Assembly: GCF_001641635.1 (NCBI RefSeq)
Contig: NZ_LUUB01000040.1
Location: forward strand, 1-64,000
Source: Bradyrhizobium centrolobii
GTDB taxonomy: Bacteria > Pseudomonadota > Alphaproteobacteria > Rhizobiales > Xanthobacteraceae
Direction of reading: 5' to 3'
DNA length: 64,000 nucleotides
Of the stretch, positions 16,545-24,889 are shown in pieces. Each line of letters begins with the position of its first letter. The first letter of the stretch is position 1. The notes below the pieces were generated by a model. That model was not told where the DNA came from and searched no databases. It saw only the letters and a program-made list of their open reading frames with translations. Position numbers and translations under genes: made by a program.

Positions 16545-17059
16545 TCAGATATCGCTTCCGGGCGCGACCTGCTCGATGAACTCCTCGAGAAGATCGTTGG
16601 TGGACTTGCCAAGGATGGTGTCGGCCGAGATCACGACGACGGCGCCGCCGAAGCCGTCGACACGCATGCGCGAGCATGTGAAGGAGGATACCGCCGACAC
16701 ATATCTGAGCGTCGTCGAACGCCGGACGATATCCTGAATGATGAACTCCCAGGAGGTCTCGCTGAGATCGAGATCCAGGTGTGCCTCCTGAAGCTCTTCA
16801 TCCTTCAAGCTTGCCAGCAGCTTCGTGACGAAGCTGTTGGCGGTGTTGTCCACATCGAGTTGAGACGCGGCGAGCGCGGCCTCGAGCGCCGCGCGCGCGA
16901 CGATGAACGTGTCGGCTGGTTGCGACTCGGCAAAGAAATACCAACCGTCTCCGGCGCGCTCGGCTTCGAAGACGTGGGACAGAAGCAGGCGTTCGAGCGG
17001 GGTCATGTCCGCTTCGGGAAGCGTCTGTGAATGACGGTGGGAGTAAAGTAGTCAGCCAT
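16545..17059 (-). pseudogene. element-core hypothetical protein with 5' frameshift, possibly still translated
   Basis: The ribosome site AGGAG precedes an ATG at 17059 that opens MADYFTPTVI. That frame stops at 17003 after 18 codons. The rest, MTPLERLLLSHVFEAERAGDGWYFFAE and onward (153 aa, acidic, start 17006), is in another frame. A CA dinucleotide duplication (ATTCACAGACG) near 17028 explains the shift; removing it would give one ~170-aa protein. Stop and restart overlap as ATGA, so the main frame may still be translated by coupling. I recall proteins in related elements that begin MADYF and run straight into MTPLERLLL, but could not check this. The function is unknown. Confidence 0.6.
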
Positions 17060-17082
17060 TTTCGTTCTCCTGAACATGCGAT

Positions 17083-17114
17083 GGCCCGACGCTCCTTGCG
17101 CGGAGCGCCGGGCC
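17083..17114 (-). terminator. strong hairpin between operon genes
   Basis: GGCCCG-CGCTCC pairs with GGAGCG-CGGGCC, with one A/C mismatch and a 6-nt loop. It lies between the 64-aa gene and the next gene downstream. No T tract is seen; it may be a terminator or an mRNA-stabilising stem. Confidence 0.45.
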
Positions 17115-17155
17115 GAGTGGGATTTGGATGGGGAAGGCTCTCGACGGACGAGGTC

Positions 17156-17350
17156 TCAGAGCCGCCAGGTCGCAACGATTTCTTGTTCCTGGCGGTGATA
17201 ATCGAGCATCTCGCGGTAGAACCGTTTGCGCGCTATGCGACACCGGGGGTCGCGAAGCGCTTGCCGACTGAGCTTGCGCGCTGCCGCGCGAACCACCGCA
17301 CGCCAACTATCATGCACGGTGATATTCAGGCGCAAATACGTGCCGTACAT
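17156..17350 (-). CDS. small basic hypothetical protein
   Basis: A 64-aa protein starting MYGTYLRLNITVHDSWRAVV, preceded by AGGAG 8 nt before the ATG. It is rich in Arg (AARKLSRQALRDPRCRIARKRFYREMLDYHR), which suggests nucleic acid binding. I know no domain name for it. The start lies 2 nt after the DUF6915-like gene's stop, so it is part of the same operon. Confidence 0.75.
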   Translation of the reverse strand: MYGTYLRLNITVHDSWRAVVRAAARKLSRQALRDPRCRIARKRFYREMLDYHRQEQEIVATWRL

Positions 17351-17352
17351 AG

Positions 17353-17727
17353 TCAAGCTCCTTCTGCGGTCGAAGAAGCCGGCGGCTCGAGCTCGCACGA
17401 AATGCGCCGCGTGCGGCTCATCCAGGGTTCGGGACGGATACACCTCACCCAATCAGCGAAGGACGGGATGAAGCCGAGATCCTCGATAACGTGCTGCTCG
17501 CCGATCCAACGTGTCGGGATAACGCGACCGGACGACAAGGTGATGGTCGGACCAAAGATGGTCTCGGCCATGAAGATGCCCTCGGCGTGATGGCGGAGCG
17601 CGCGGTGCCGGAAATCCGCCGTGATCTGCTTGCTGGCATCGAACCAGTTATGGATCGCCAGATAATCGTCGAGTGCCCCGCCCCACTTCTTTACCGAGGA
17701 GAGCGAATGATGATAGGGATGCGCCAT
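17353..17727 (-). CDS. DUF6915 family protein
   Basis: A 124-aa protein beginning MAHPYHHSLSSVKKWGG, with the segments DYLAIHNWFDASKQITADFRHRALRHHAEGIF and PTRWIGEQHVIEDLGFIPSFADWV. It matches a family of unknown function seen in rhizobial and phage-related elements. The many conserved His residues could bind metal. GGAGG precedes the ATG. The 3' extension after PEPWM looks less conserved. Confidence 0.8.
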   Translation of the reverse strand: MAHPYHHSLSSVKKWGGALDDYLAIHNWFDASKQITADFRHRALRHHAEGIFMAETIFGPTITLSSGRVIPTRWIGEQHVIEDLGFIPSFADWVRCIRPEPWMSRTRRISCELEPPASSTAEGA

Positions 17728-17738
17728 TGCCTCCTCCT

Positions 17739-18215
17739 TCAGAACACATGCTGCGTCAATTCGGAGGTTTCGATGCGCTCATTGAAGTTGAGCGTGATCG
17801 ATCGCTCGACGACGTCGAAGAGGAAATCACCGTACGCGCCCTGGTTATTCTCCCATCCGGAATAGGTCTGCTCGAGGAGATCGTGGACGAGCTTCTCGAT
17901 CGCGTCCTTCACGGCGAGGGTTTGGCGCGTGATGATCTGGTTTCCCCATTCGACCCGCGCAATCTCGACATGGATGCTCTGGAGGTCCGTGTCGGCGCCC
18001 TCTCCGTCCGCGACAGCGCCGTCGATTTGCCCCTCGTCGGCATGGCCATTGAATGTGACCTCCACGGTGTCGATGCCCGCGGTGGCGAGCGCATCGAACA
18101 AGGCTGTCTTGTTCTCGGATAGAGTGGATTTGCATAGTCTGATGAATTCCTGGTCTCGCAAGAGCCAGCAAGCTGAATCGAAACCCGTGCCGGGTGTTGA
18201 AGTATCGTCGGTCAT
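17739..18215 (-). CDS. DUF6878 family protein
   Basis: A 158-aa acidic protein: KTALFDALATAGIDTVEVTFNGHADEGQID, then a middle variable region and the C-terminal HDLLEQTYSGWENNQGAYGDFLFDVVERSITLNFNERI. This agrees with DUF6878, common in rhizobial conjugative elements; its function is unknown. It is followed 11 bp later by the DUF6915-like gene. ParB, about 105 bp upstream, is separated by a strong hairpin. Confidence 0.85.
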   Translation of the reverse strand: MTDDTSTPGTGFDSACWLLRDQEFIRLCKSTLSENKTALFDALATAGIDTVEVTFNGHADEGQIDGAVADGEGADTDLQSIHVEIARVEWGNQIITRQTLAVKDAIEKLVHDLLEQTYSGWENNQGAYGDFLFDVVERSITLNFNERIETSELTQHVF

Positions 18216-18288
18216 GATGCTGCTCCCAAGACGATGAAGCCCGGCGCAAGCGCCAGGCCGAAAATGAGGGGGACGTGGTGAAGAACTA

Positions 18289-18310
18289 CGGGGCGGCAGA
18301 AGCCGCCCCG
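18289..18310 (-). terminator. hairpin terminator after parB
   Basis: A perfect 9-bp stem CGGGGCGGC/GCCGCCCCG with an AGAA loop lies 11 bp past the parB stop. It is GC-rich with only a weak T tract on the minus strand (GTAGTTCTTC). Confidence 0.6.
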
Positions 18311-18320
18311 CAGCGATGGA

Positions 18321-20456
18321 CTATTCCGCCGCGACTGCGTGCGGCTGCTCACTCTCGTCGACCGATTCCTCGTCACCGCCGGTGAGGAATTCAGGAAGCG
18401 GCTCGGACGGAGCGTCGGAGCTGTCCGAAGGCGAAGCCACGGCGGCGACGCGCAGCGGTTCGGGGAGCCAGCTGGCACCCTCGAGCAGGCGCTCGGCTTC
18501 CTTCGCCATCTCCGACTTCTTGAGGTGGTCGATGAGCTGAGCCGAAGATTCGCCCCTTGCCTCGCGGACTGCATCGAGGATGCGGCCCTTGGTGACACGG
18601 CCGAGATAATTGTCGACTGTCGGACGCCAGCCGGCTTCCACCATGTCCAGACCAACCGCACGGGCGAGCCTATCAGCCTGGTCGAGACGGCGCTGCAGCC
18701 CATGGCTGGTAATGCCGGGCCCGCCATGGCGATCGACCTTCTCGAACAGGGCGTTCACGCCGAAGGAAACACAATGGGCGAGCAGGGCCAGCCGGCTGGC
18801 ATCGTCGAGCGCAGCCAGCCAATCCCACAGCGCAGCCTCATCGGCCGGCATGTCGGCTCTCCAGCCTTCGTGCCGCGCGGCGACGGACTTGGCCGACGCG
18901 CTTTCCTTCAAATCGGGCGCCTGGATCGAAAGCTGCACGTGGCGCACGCCCGCCTCGATGCAGCATGGACCGTAGGTGCAAAGGAAGGCGTCGAGGCAGA
19001 GTTTGTGCAAGAGCGCCGTCATTGCGACGTCGGGTTGGGCCGCTACCGCGTCCTGCAGCGCCAGCGTCCGATGCGCGGTGAGCTCCATGACGAGCCGGTC
19101 GGGCAAGGGACGGATGGCATCATCCTCTTCCTGATCCGGCGCCGCCTGCCCGGCCATTGTGATCACGCTGCCGTGGACCGCCGGTGCGCTTTGGTCGCCA
19201 TCATCGGCGCCAGACGTTGCCGCAGCCCCTTCAGGACTGGGCTCAGCGGTTGCCGCAGCAAACGCCGCTTCGTCCTCGCGGCGGACATAGCCGCGCGCGA
19301 CCTGCAACGTTCCATCCGTATCGATGCTGACGAAGGCGCCGGCGTGCGGGATCGCGGCCGCGTCGAACACATGCGGCCGGTCCTCGAAGGCCGCGAGGGC
19401 CTCTTCGAGCTCGCCGAGGCGCGTGTCCGCCTCATCCGGCATTTCGTCGGCATCCTCGTATTTCTCCTGGAGCGCCGTATACTCGGCCTGGAGCGCATCG
19501 AGGCTTACCTGTTCCTCAATGGTAAGATCGGCCGGTTGGCCTTCGAGCCGACGCAGCCCGTGATCGTAACCGTAGGGGAAGCTCGGGGCGACTTCGATCC
19601 ACTTCCACGCTTCGGCCGCGATCGTCTCGGCTTCGGTGCGGAGCTTCTCGGCGACAAGACGGTCGAGCAGCGCGATGTCCTCGAGCCAGCCGCCGCCGTC
19701 TTCCTCGAAGAGATCGTGCAGCACGTTGCCGCCGGCCGCCTCATAGGCAGCGAGACCGACGAAACGGGCGCGCTTATCGGAGGCCTTCACCGCACGCTCG
19801 GTCAGAAGGCGCCTGATCTGATACGGCTCGTCATAGCCCGACTTGTTGACGTTCTCCCAGACCTGTTCCTGCCGGACGTGATCGGCGGTGACGGAGAACG
19901 CCATTAACTGCTCGAGCGACATGCCGTCGTCGGCATAAACGTCGAGCAGCTTCGGGGAGACGGCCGCGAGCCTAAGCCGCTGTTTCACCACTTTGACGGA
20001 GACAAAGAAGATAGCCGCGATATCTTCCTCGGAACGGCCTTGTTCGCGCAGCGTCTGGAATGCGCGGAACTGATCGAGGGGATGAAGCGCGACGCGATGC
20101 ACGTTCTCGGCAAGCGAGTCCTCTTCCGCGGAAATGCTGCCACCGACTTCGCTGACAATGCAGGGAACCGGCGCAGTCTTCGCCAGGCGCTTCTGCTTCA
20201 CCAGGAGTTCGAGCGCGCGATAACGGCGGCCCCCGGCGGGCACCTCGAACATGCCGGTTTCCTGTCCGTCGGCATCGACGATGGGCAGCACGTAGAGACT
20301 CTGCAACAGTTTTTCGCGGTGGGCGATGTCCTCGGCGAGATCCTCGATCGAGATGCCTGCCTTGATCCGCCGCACATTCGATTGAGAGAGCACGAGCTTG
20401 TTGAAAGGAATGTCGCGCGACGGCGACAGCTTGATCTTCTGAACGGCCTTTGCCAT
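18321..20456 (-). CDS. parB: ParB/RepB/Spo0J-type protein, long form
   Basis: A 711-aa protein. The N-terminal ParB domain is clear: NVRRIKAGISIEDLAEDI, then FEVPAGGRRYRALELL with the GRRR-like motif, and SLAENVHRVALHPLDQFRAFQTL. An HTH segment follows (SEEDIAAIFFVSVKVVKQRLRLAAV). The extra ~400 C-terminal residues, with acidic and coiled stretches, are typical of the chromosomal-element ParB of rhizobia. The start is set by GGAGAAAC before the ATG. It probably segregates or regulates the element, but its usual partner ParA is not present in this window. Confidence 0.92.
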   Translation of the reverse strand: MAKAVQKIKLSPSRDIPFNKLVLSQSNVRRIKAGISIEDLAEDIAHREKLLQSLYVLPIVDADGQETGMFEVPAGGRRYRALELLVKQKRLAKTAPVPCIVSEVGGSISAEEDSLAENVHRVALHPLDQFRAFQTLREQGRSEEDIAAIFFVSVKVVKQRLRLAAVSPKLLDVYADDGMSLEQLMAFSVTADHVRQEQVWENVNKSGYDEPYQIRRLLTERAVKASDKRARFVGLAAYEAAGGNVLHDLFEEDGGGWLEDIALLDRLVAEKLRTEAETIAAEAWKWIEVAPSFPYGYDHGLRRLEGQPADLTIEEQVSLDALQAEYTALQEKYEDADEMPDEADTRLGELEEALAAFEDRPHVFDAAAIPHAGAFVSIDTDGTLQVARGYVRREDEAAFAAATAEPSPEGAAATSGADDGDQSAPAVHGSVITMAGQAAPDQEEDDAIRPLPDRLVMELTAHRTLALQDAVAAQPDVAMTALLHKLCLDAFLCTYGPCCIEAGVRHVQLSIQAPDLKESASAKSVAARHEGWRADMPADEAALWDWLAALDDASRLALLAHCVSFGVNALFEKVDRHGGPGITSHGLQRRLDQADRLARAVGLDMVEAGWRPTVDNYLGRVTKGRILDAVREARGESSAQLIDHLKKSEMAKEAERLLEGASWLPEPLRVAAVASPSDSSDAPSEPLPEFLTGGDEESVDESEQPHAVAAE

Positions 20457-20520
20457 GTCAGTTTCTCCGGAACGAGCGGCCAAGACCCTCTCTCGGCCTC
20501 CAACCCGTTCAAGGAGCGAA

Positions 20521-20551
20521 GCGCCGCCCTCTTGCTCTAAGAGGGCAGCGC
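20521..20551 (-). promoter_or_regulatory. hairpin in the parB leader
   Basis: GCCCTCTT pairs with AAGAGGGC (loop GCTCT), extended by GCGC/GCGC around single unpaired bases. It lies about 65 nt upstream of the parB start. GTTTCTCCG and CGGAGAAAC inverted repeats flank it. It may end the upstream transcript or regulate parB. Confidence 0.4.
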
Positions 20552-20633
20552 CACGGAGAAAACCAAACGGAGAAACGCGAGGAGGAAGCAAAGCCGGAGA
20601 CACGGGTAGTTGGAATCCCCGGCTTCGCGGCAG

Positions 20634-21827
20634 TTAGGCGACGCGATCCAAGAGCTTCTTCGCCTTCGCCTCCATGTCGAGGCGAGCGTCCTGGTGAGAC
20701 TTGTCGCGAGCAACGGCAGTAATACCCTGCACGAAATCGAAAATGCTCTCAGGCGGCCGACCTTCTTCGATCAGCACCGCATCGATGATCTTGCCTGTCT
20801 CGGCCTTCGAGAAGCCGCGGCGACGCAGGAACTCGGTGCGATCATCGTCGCTATGCGCCACGATCCGCTCGCGGGCGGCCTTGATGCCATTGACGAAGGG
20901 CATCGGCGAAGAATTGGCGAAGTTCAGCAGCGCCGGGGCCGCCTCGTGAGCAAAGCGGGAGGATGCGTATTTGGAATGACGGATGGTGATCTCCTCGAAA
21001 TCTTCCACACCCCACAAATTGCGATTTTGGCAGACTGCACGGAGATAGAAGCTCGCCATGCCGAGCGTCTTCGCACCAACTTCCGAGTTCCAGCAATAGA
21101 AGCCTCGGAAATAGAGGTCGGGCGAGCCGTCCCGGAGACGACCGGCTTCGATTGGGTTCAGGTCATCGACCAGAAAGAGGAAGACGTCCCTGTCCGATGC
21201 ATAAAGTGTGGTGGTGTCCTTGGAAATATCGACACGGGGGTTGTAGATCCCGGTTGACCAGTCGAGCACGCCCGGTACCTTCCACCGCGTATCGCCTGTG
21301 CCATTGCCGGCGATGCGCTGCACGGCCTCAACCAGCTCATGGTCAAAGATCCGGCCATAGTCCGGGCTGGTGACGGCACGAAGCTCAACGCGGCCATTGT
21401 CGGTCTCGAGCGTCTTGATTTGTTCGGCGCGATTGGCGGTCAGACCATATTGCAGGTTGATGCCTGCGAGTGCTGCGGGGAGTTGCCGGAGGTAAGCGGC
21501 CGGAGCGCCAACCTGGCTTGCAAGCTGGCCAAAGCTCCAATGAGTCGGCGCGACGGGTTTATCCGAGCCGGGCAGCATCAGGGCCAAGCGCTCGGGATCG
21601 CCGCGGCTCGCCTCGACATGAATGAGTGCGCTTTCAAGGACGCGCGTCCGGGTGCGGTCCGTGCGATCACGCACCGTGCGGGCCAGTTCGTTGAGCGACA
21701 GATAACGCTGATCTGCGGGACGGGAAAACCACTCCGAGGATACCCGACCGACGCGCTCGCCGCGACTGACGTCCACCCTGTAACCGCCGCTGGCGTCGCG
21801 GCGGGCATCAAGAACCTGCATATTCAT
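20634..21827 (-). CDS. DUF932 domain-containing protein
   Basis: A 397-aa protein starting MNMQVLDARRDASGG (GGAG 9 nt upstream). DUF932 features: THWSFGQLASQVGAPAAYLRQLP, then GRVELRAVTSPDYGRIFDHELVEAV, then TTTLYASDRDVFLFLVDD and RGFYCWNSEVGAKTLGMASFYLRAVCQN. The family is close to phage and plasmid YfjQ-like proteins; its biochemical role is unknown. It is followed by 177 bp of hairpin-rich sequence before parB, and it is not co-translated with a neighbour. Confidence 0.92.
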   Translation of the reverse strand: MNMQVLDARRDASGGYRVDVSRGERVGRVSSEWFSRPADQRYLSLNELARTVRDRTDRTRTRVLESALIHVEASRGDPERLALMLPGSDKPVAPTHWSFGQLASQVGAPAAYLRQLPAALAGINLQYGLTANRAEQIKTLETDNGRVELRAVTSPDYGRIFDHELVEAVQRIAGNGTGDTRWKVPGVLDWSTGIYNPRVDISKDTTTLYASDRDVFLFLVDDLNPIEAGRLRDGSPDLYFRGFYCWNSEVGAKTLGMASFYLRAVCQNRNLWGVEDFEEITIRHSKYASSRFAHEAAPALLNFANSSPMPFVNGIKAARERIVAHSDDDRTEFLRRRGFSKAETGKIIDAVLIEEGRPPESIFDFVQGITAVARDKSHQDARLDMEAKAKKLLDRVA

Positions 21828-22114
21828 GGGAGCAATCTCCATGACGGGCGCCGGAAGACTCTCCTCCGGCCATCAACCCGTCACGGCAAATCCGGCCCGC
21901 ACTCTCACTCTTTAACTGTTGATTTTCCAAGCAGCCCGGCGCCGACAGAGATCACCGACGGCGGCACTTGCTCCGCGTCAGTTGGGGTAATGCGATTTCA
22001 AGCGGCAACGATCGTTACCCGAAGGGCGGAGACGCTCCGCGGCTCCGGCCGCAAGCGAACGCTTGCGGGTAGAGCGTGACCGACCGGCAGGGAGGGGCCG
22101 CCCGTTGACCGTTC

Positions 22115-22327
22115 TTACAACCCCAGCTCTCTAAGGATGTGATCCCGGTGCGCGACGTATTGGGCCTGTGTGATGCGAAATGTTTCCAAGAGAGAGCGCG
22201 CCAGCGTTGAATCGTGACCGCGAAAATCGAACTCCGCAATACGGAGCTCTTGATCCGAGATATGTTGGGTGCCACGCGCAATGTGCTGTTCGGCTTCCGC
22301 CAGATGTCTAAGCTGCATGTTGCGCAT
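22115..22327 (-). CDS. small helical hypothetical protein
   Basis: A 70-aa protein starting MRNMQLRHLAEAEQHIARG, preceded by GGGAG. It appears entirely helical and amphipathic, with the end TLARSLLETFRITQAQYVAHRDHILRELGL. I know no family name for it. It lies alone between DUF932 (287 bp away) and the thermonuclease. Confidence 0.65.
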   Translation of the reverse strand: MRNMQLRHLAEAEQHIARGTQHISDQELRIAEFDFRGHDSTLARSLLETFRITQAQYVAHRDHILRELGL

Positions 22328-22563
22328 GCTCCCTCTCCCCTGCCTCCAGGCGGGAGCTCGATCGGTCTCTCAGCCACCGACGCCTGAAGTGGAATGGCCG
22401 GTGATCGAAGGATGATATCATCAATCCGGAAGTGTGCCCAGAGAGACGACGGCGGGACGGCCATCAGCGAAGCTGATAGCCCGGCGCCTGAAGGGAGATG
22501 CCGGTGAGATCTGCTGCCTAATGCTTTTGCGAGTTCCGAACAAAGGCGCAATGCGCAGAGGCT

Positions 22564-23088
22564 TTAGGGATGCGCATTGGCGTCATCCGAACAGGCGGAC
22601 GGCTTTCCGTTCGCGCGGATGCAGGCACGATAGAGCCACGGCTCGACGTAGCTGCCTTTCCAGATTCCCTGGCCGGCACGTTCGGCGTCACGCTGAGCGC
22701 TGCCATATCTGCCTTTCGAGTATTGTGGCCAATCGAGCGCCAGGCCCTTGCGCACAAGCGATTCACCGAGATCGGCGCCGCCGACCGAACAAGTCGCAAC
22801 CGTGCGGCCATATGGGTCGAGGCTGAGCGGCGAGCAGTTGACCGGACGCCGGGCAATGAATGCGTCAAGGTCATTTGCCGCCTGCGCGCCACAACGATAT
22901 TGCAAACTGTCCTCGCCGCGGCATAGCTGGCTGCTTTCCGGCGCATCGATACCCCAGAGCCGAATGCGGATTCCATGAATTTCCAGCGTGTCGCCATCAA
23001 CGACGCTGGCTTGACCAACAAAACCATCGGCCAGCGCGCCGCCGGATAGCAGCAGGAGCACAAATACCAACATTCGGCGCTTGATCAT
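22564..23088 (-). CDS. secreted thermonuclease-like protein (SNase family)
   Basis: A 174-aa protein with a signal peptide (KRRMLVFVLLLLSGGALA) followed by a staphylococcal-nuclease fold: VVDGDTLEIHGIRIRLWGIDAPES, and DPYGRTVATCSVGGADLGESLVRKGLALDW. The catalytic Asp and Arg residues of the family (GDT...RLWGIDAPE, GRT) are present. It probably degrades nucleic acid in the periplasm. Several Cys could form disulfides. It lies 18 bp after the 23107-23664 gene and is probably co-transcribed with it. Confidence 0.9.
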   Translation of the reverse strand: MIKRRMLVFVLLLLSGGALADGFVGQASVVDGDTLEIHGIRIRLWGIDAPESSQLCRGEDSLQYRCGAQAANDLDAFIARRPVNCSPLSLDPYGRTVATCSVGGADLGESLVRKGLALDWPQYSKGRYGSAQRDAERAGQGIWKGSYVEPWLYRACIRANGKPSACSDDANAHP

Positions 23089-23106
23089 GATCTTGGTGAC
23101 CTGCGG

Positions 23107-23664
23107 TTATCGCAAATTGCGCGGATTGAATTTCGGCCAGTTCTCGAGCGGCTTTAGTGAAGGCAGGTTCTCGGGCCGCTCGGGATAGTGAAACTCCGTG
23201 CCACGCAGCCAGCGGCCCTCGAAGCGATCCCAAAACAGGATCGCATCCATCTGCCAGGTGAACTCGTACACCCTCCACACGCCGTCGTTTTGAATGACTT
23301 CGCCAGTCGCATTGAACGGCAGGCTGTTCAACCGACAGAGCGCGTAGATCTCATCCCAGTGCTCTCGGATGTAACGATCCTCCAGGGCGACGTGGTAAGG
23401 CCGGTCAGCTCGAACGCGCGGCCCACCCCCACGCGGATAAAAGCCTTGGCGCGGCATCAGGAATTCGGGAATGCGAGCGATCGCCTTGCCGATCCGGCGC
23501 GCCTCATCTGACGATAGCTTGCTCACACCGAAGCTGTAGCGCTGCGCGTCATCACGACAATAGAGCCACGCCAAGGTCACGCCGTTGGCGTCCTTGACCA
23601 CGTAGCACTCTGAATTCTCCCGGACCAACGTCCAGGGCGGCTTGAAACGGCGGCTTGACTCCAT
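23107..23664 (-). CDS. hypothetical protein, probably SOS-regulated
   Basis: A 185-aa protein starting at MESSRRFKPPW. The N-terminal part (WTLVRENSECYVVKDANGVTLAWLYCRDD, then LSSDEARRIGKAIARIPEFL) resembles short proteins widespread in rhizobia. The C terminus is aromatic-rich (WQMDAILFWDRFEGRWLRG). I cannot assign a function. No ribosome site precedes the ATG; a perfect SOS box lies only 2 bp upstream of it, so the transcript would begin close to or beyond this ATG and the true start may be further downstream. Confidence 0.6.
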   Translation of the reverse strand: MESSRRFKPPWTLVRENSECYVVKDANGVTLAWLYCRDDAQRYSFGVSKLSSDEARRIGKAIARIPEFLMPRQGFYPRGGGPRVRADRPYHVALEDRYIREHWDEIYALCRLNSLPFNATGEVIQNDGVWRVYEFTWQMDAILFWDRFEGRWLRGTEFHYPERPENLPSLKPLENWPKFNPRNLR

Positions 23665-23666
23665 GA

Positions 23667-23681
23667 GAACAAAATAAGAAC
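23667..23681. promoter_or_regulatory. LexA (SOS) box, GTTC-N7-GTTC
   Basis: On the minus strand the sequence is GTTCTTATTTTGTTC, exactly the alphaproteobacterial LexA-box direct repeat GTTC-N7-GTTC. It lies in the 50-bp gap between divergent genes (23664 minus and 23715 plus). It may control both the thermonuclease operon and the SRAP/UvrD-like/DinB cluster. Basis: visible match plus established consensus; binding is inferred. Confidence 0.8.
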
Positions 23682-23714
23682 ATAGGCCGTCGACGGTCAA
23701 CCTGGAAGAGCGCC

Positions 23715-23921
23715 ATGTCCTCGGTCTCCAAGCCGAACGAACAGGACGATGGGCTGGAGGCCGCCGTCGAGCAGGCGATCGCCGTTTGCGACGGCGATTT
23801 GCGCGTGGCTATTCGCGCGCTGATCGTCGCGAACAATTTCTTGGAATCCGAGAACTCGGAGTTGAGGAAGGCCGTATCGCACGCCTACACGCGGGGGCGT
23901 TTTCGGACCTACACGGGATAG
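23715..23921 (+). CDS. small hypothetical protein, first gene of the SOS-like cluster
   Basis: A 68-aa protein: DGLEAAVEQAIAVCDGDLRVAIRALIVANNFLESENSELRKAVSHAYTRGRFRTYTG. It is helical with a leucine-zipper-like stretch, resembling small conserved rhizobial proteins. Ribosome site: GGAAGAG about 4 nt upstream. It starts 34 bp from the SOS box. Confidence 0.7.
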   Translation: MSSVSKPNEQDDGLEAAVEQAIAVCDGDLRVAIRALIVANNFLESENSELRKAVSHAYTRGRFRTYTG

Positions 23922-24104
23922 ACGTGATGGCGTGGTGAGGTCGCGAGGAAACATCAGGTGACGAAACCTGGAGCTGCCACGGGCAAGATTTTCGGTTGCG
24001 CGATGCTCTATCGCTCGAACAAACCGCAGCCAGGAAGGTATCATGACGGCGGAGCACGCGGAGATCCTGCGTAGCTGTGACCAATGACCAAGAGCGAACG
24101 CTGA

Positions 24105-24767
24105 ATGTGCAATTTGTATTCGATCACCACCAACCAGGCGGCGATTGCCGGCCTGTTTAGGCGCATGAACCGGTATGTCGGCAATCTGGCACCTATGCCC
24201 GGTGTTTTTCCGGACTATCCGGCACCGGTGATCCGCAATGTCGGCGACGCGGAAGAGATGGTGCTGATGCGCTGGGGCATGCCGCCCCCACCCAGGACGG
24301 GCGGGCCGGCGGTCACCAACATCCGCAACACGTCGTCGCCGCATTGGCGCGGCTGGCTGAAGCCGGAGAACCGCTGCCTCGTGCCGGCGAACAGCTTCGC
24401 CGAGTACGCCCCCGAGACAAATCCGGAGACGAAGAAGAAAGACGTCGTCTGGTTCGCGCTCGAGGAAAGCCGACCGCTGTTCTGCTTCGCCGGCATCTGG
24501 ACCGAGTTCAGAGGTGACCGCGGCACCAAGTCGAAGCCGATACCAGGCCCTCACCTCGTCTACGGGTTCCTCACAACATCGCCGAACGCCGTCGTCGAGC
24601 CAATCCACTCGAAGGCCATGCCGGTAATTCTGACCACCGAGGAGGAGCGCGACGTTTGGATGCGCGCTCCGTGGGAGGAGGCGAAGGCGCTGCAGCGTCC
24701 CCTACCCGACAACGCGCTGAAGATCGTCATGCGCGGCGAAGACAAGGAGGACAAGGCGGCCGCGTGA
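24105..24767 (+). CDS. SOS response-associated peptidase (SRAP/YedK family)
   Basis: A 220-aa protein with catalytic Cys2 (MCNLYS), the conserved Asn in [10 protein letters not shown], and the HSKAMP box near residue 170. SRAP proteins make covalent crosslinks with abasic sites in single-stranded DNA to protect it. It is of normal length. The SOS box upstream and the UvrD-like and DinB neighbours fit a damage role. Two very short frames (24043-24087 and 24084-24104) run into its ATG; its own ribosome site is weak (AAGAG). Confidence 0.93.
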   Translation: MCNLYSITTNQAAIAGLFRRMNRYVGNLAPMPGVFPDYPAPVIRNVGDAEEMVLMRWGMPPPPRTGGPAVTNIRNTSSPHWRGWLKPENRCLVPANSFAEYAPETNPETKKKDVVWFALEESRPLFCFAGIWTEFRGDRGTKSKPIPGPHLVYGFLTTSPNAVVEPIHSKAMPVILTTEEERDVWMRAPWEEAKALQRPLPDNALKIVMRGEDKEDKAAA

Positions 24768-24889
24768 AGCGCCGCGACGCCTTTGAGAGTCTGGCAACCA
24801 AAAGGAAGACTATGTTGTCGCGACGTAGATGATTGCATTGCGGTTCCGAGGAGAATCACCGAGCGTGGCGTTCGAATAGGGGACGATTC

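Noticed and set aside
18339-19907. A 522-aa plus-strand frame
   Set aside because: It is antisense to parB and has no recognisable motif.
23697-24608. A 303-aa minus-strand frame
   Set aside because: It is antisense to the SRAP gene and reads as low-complexity shadow sequence.
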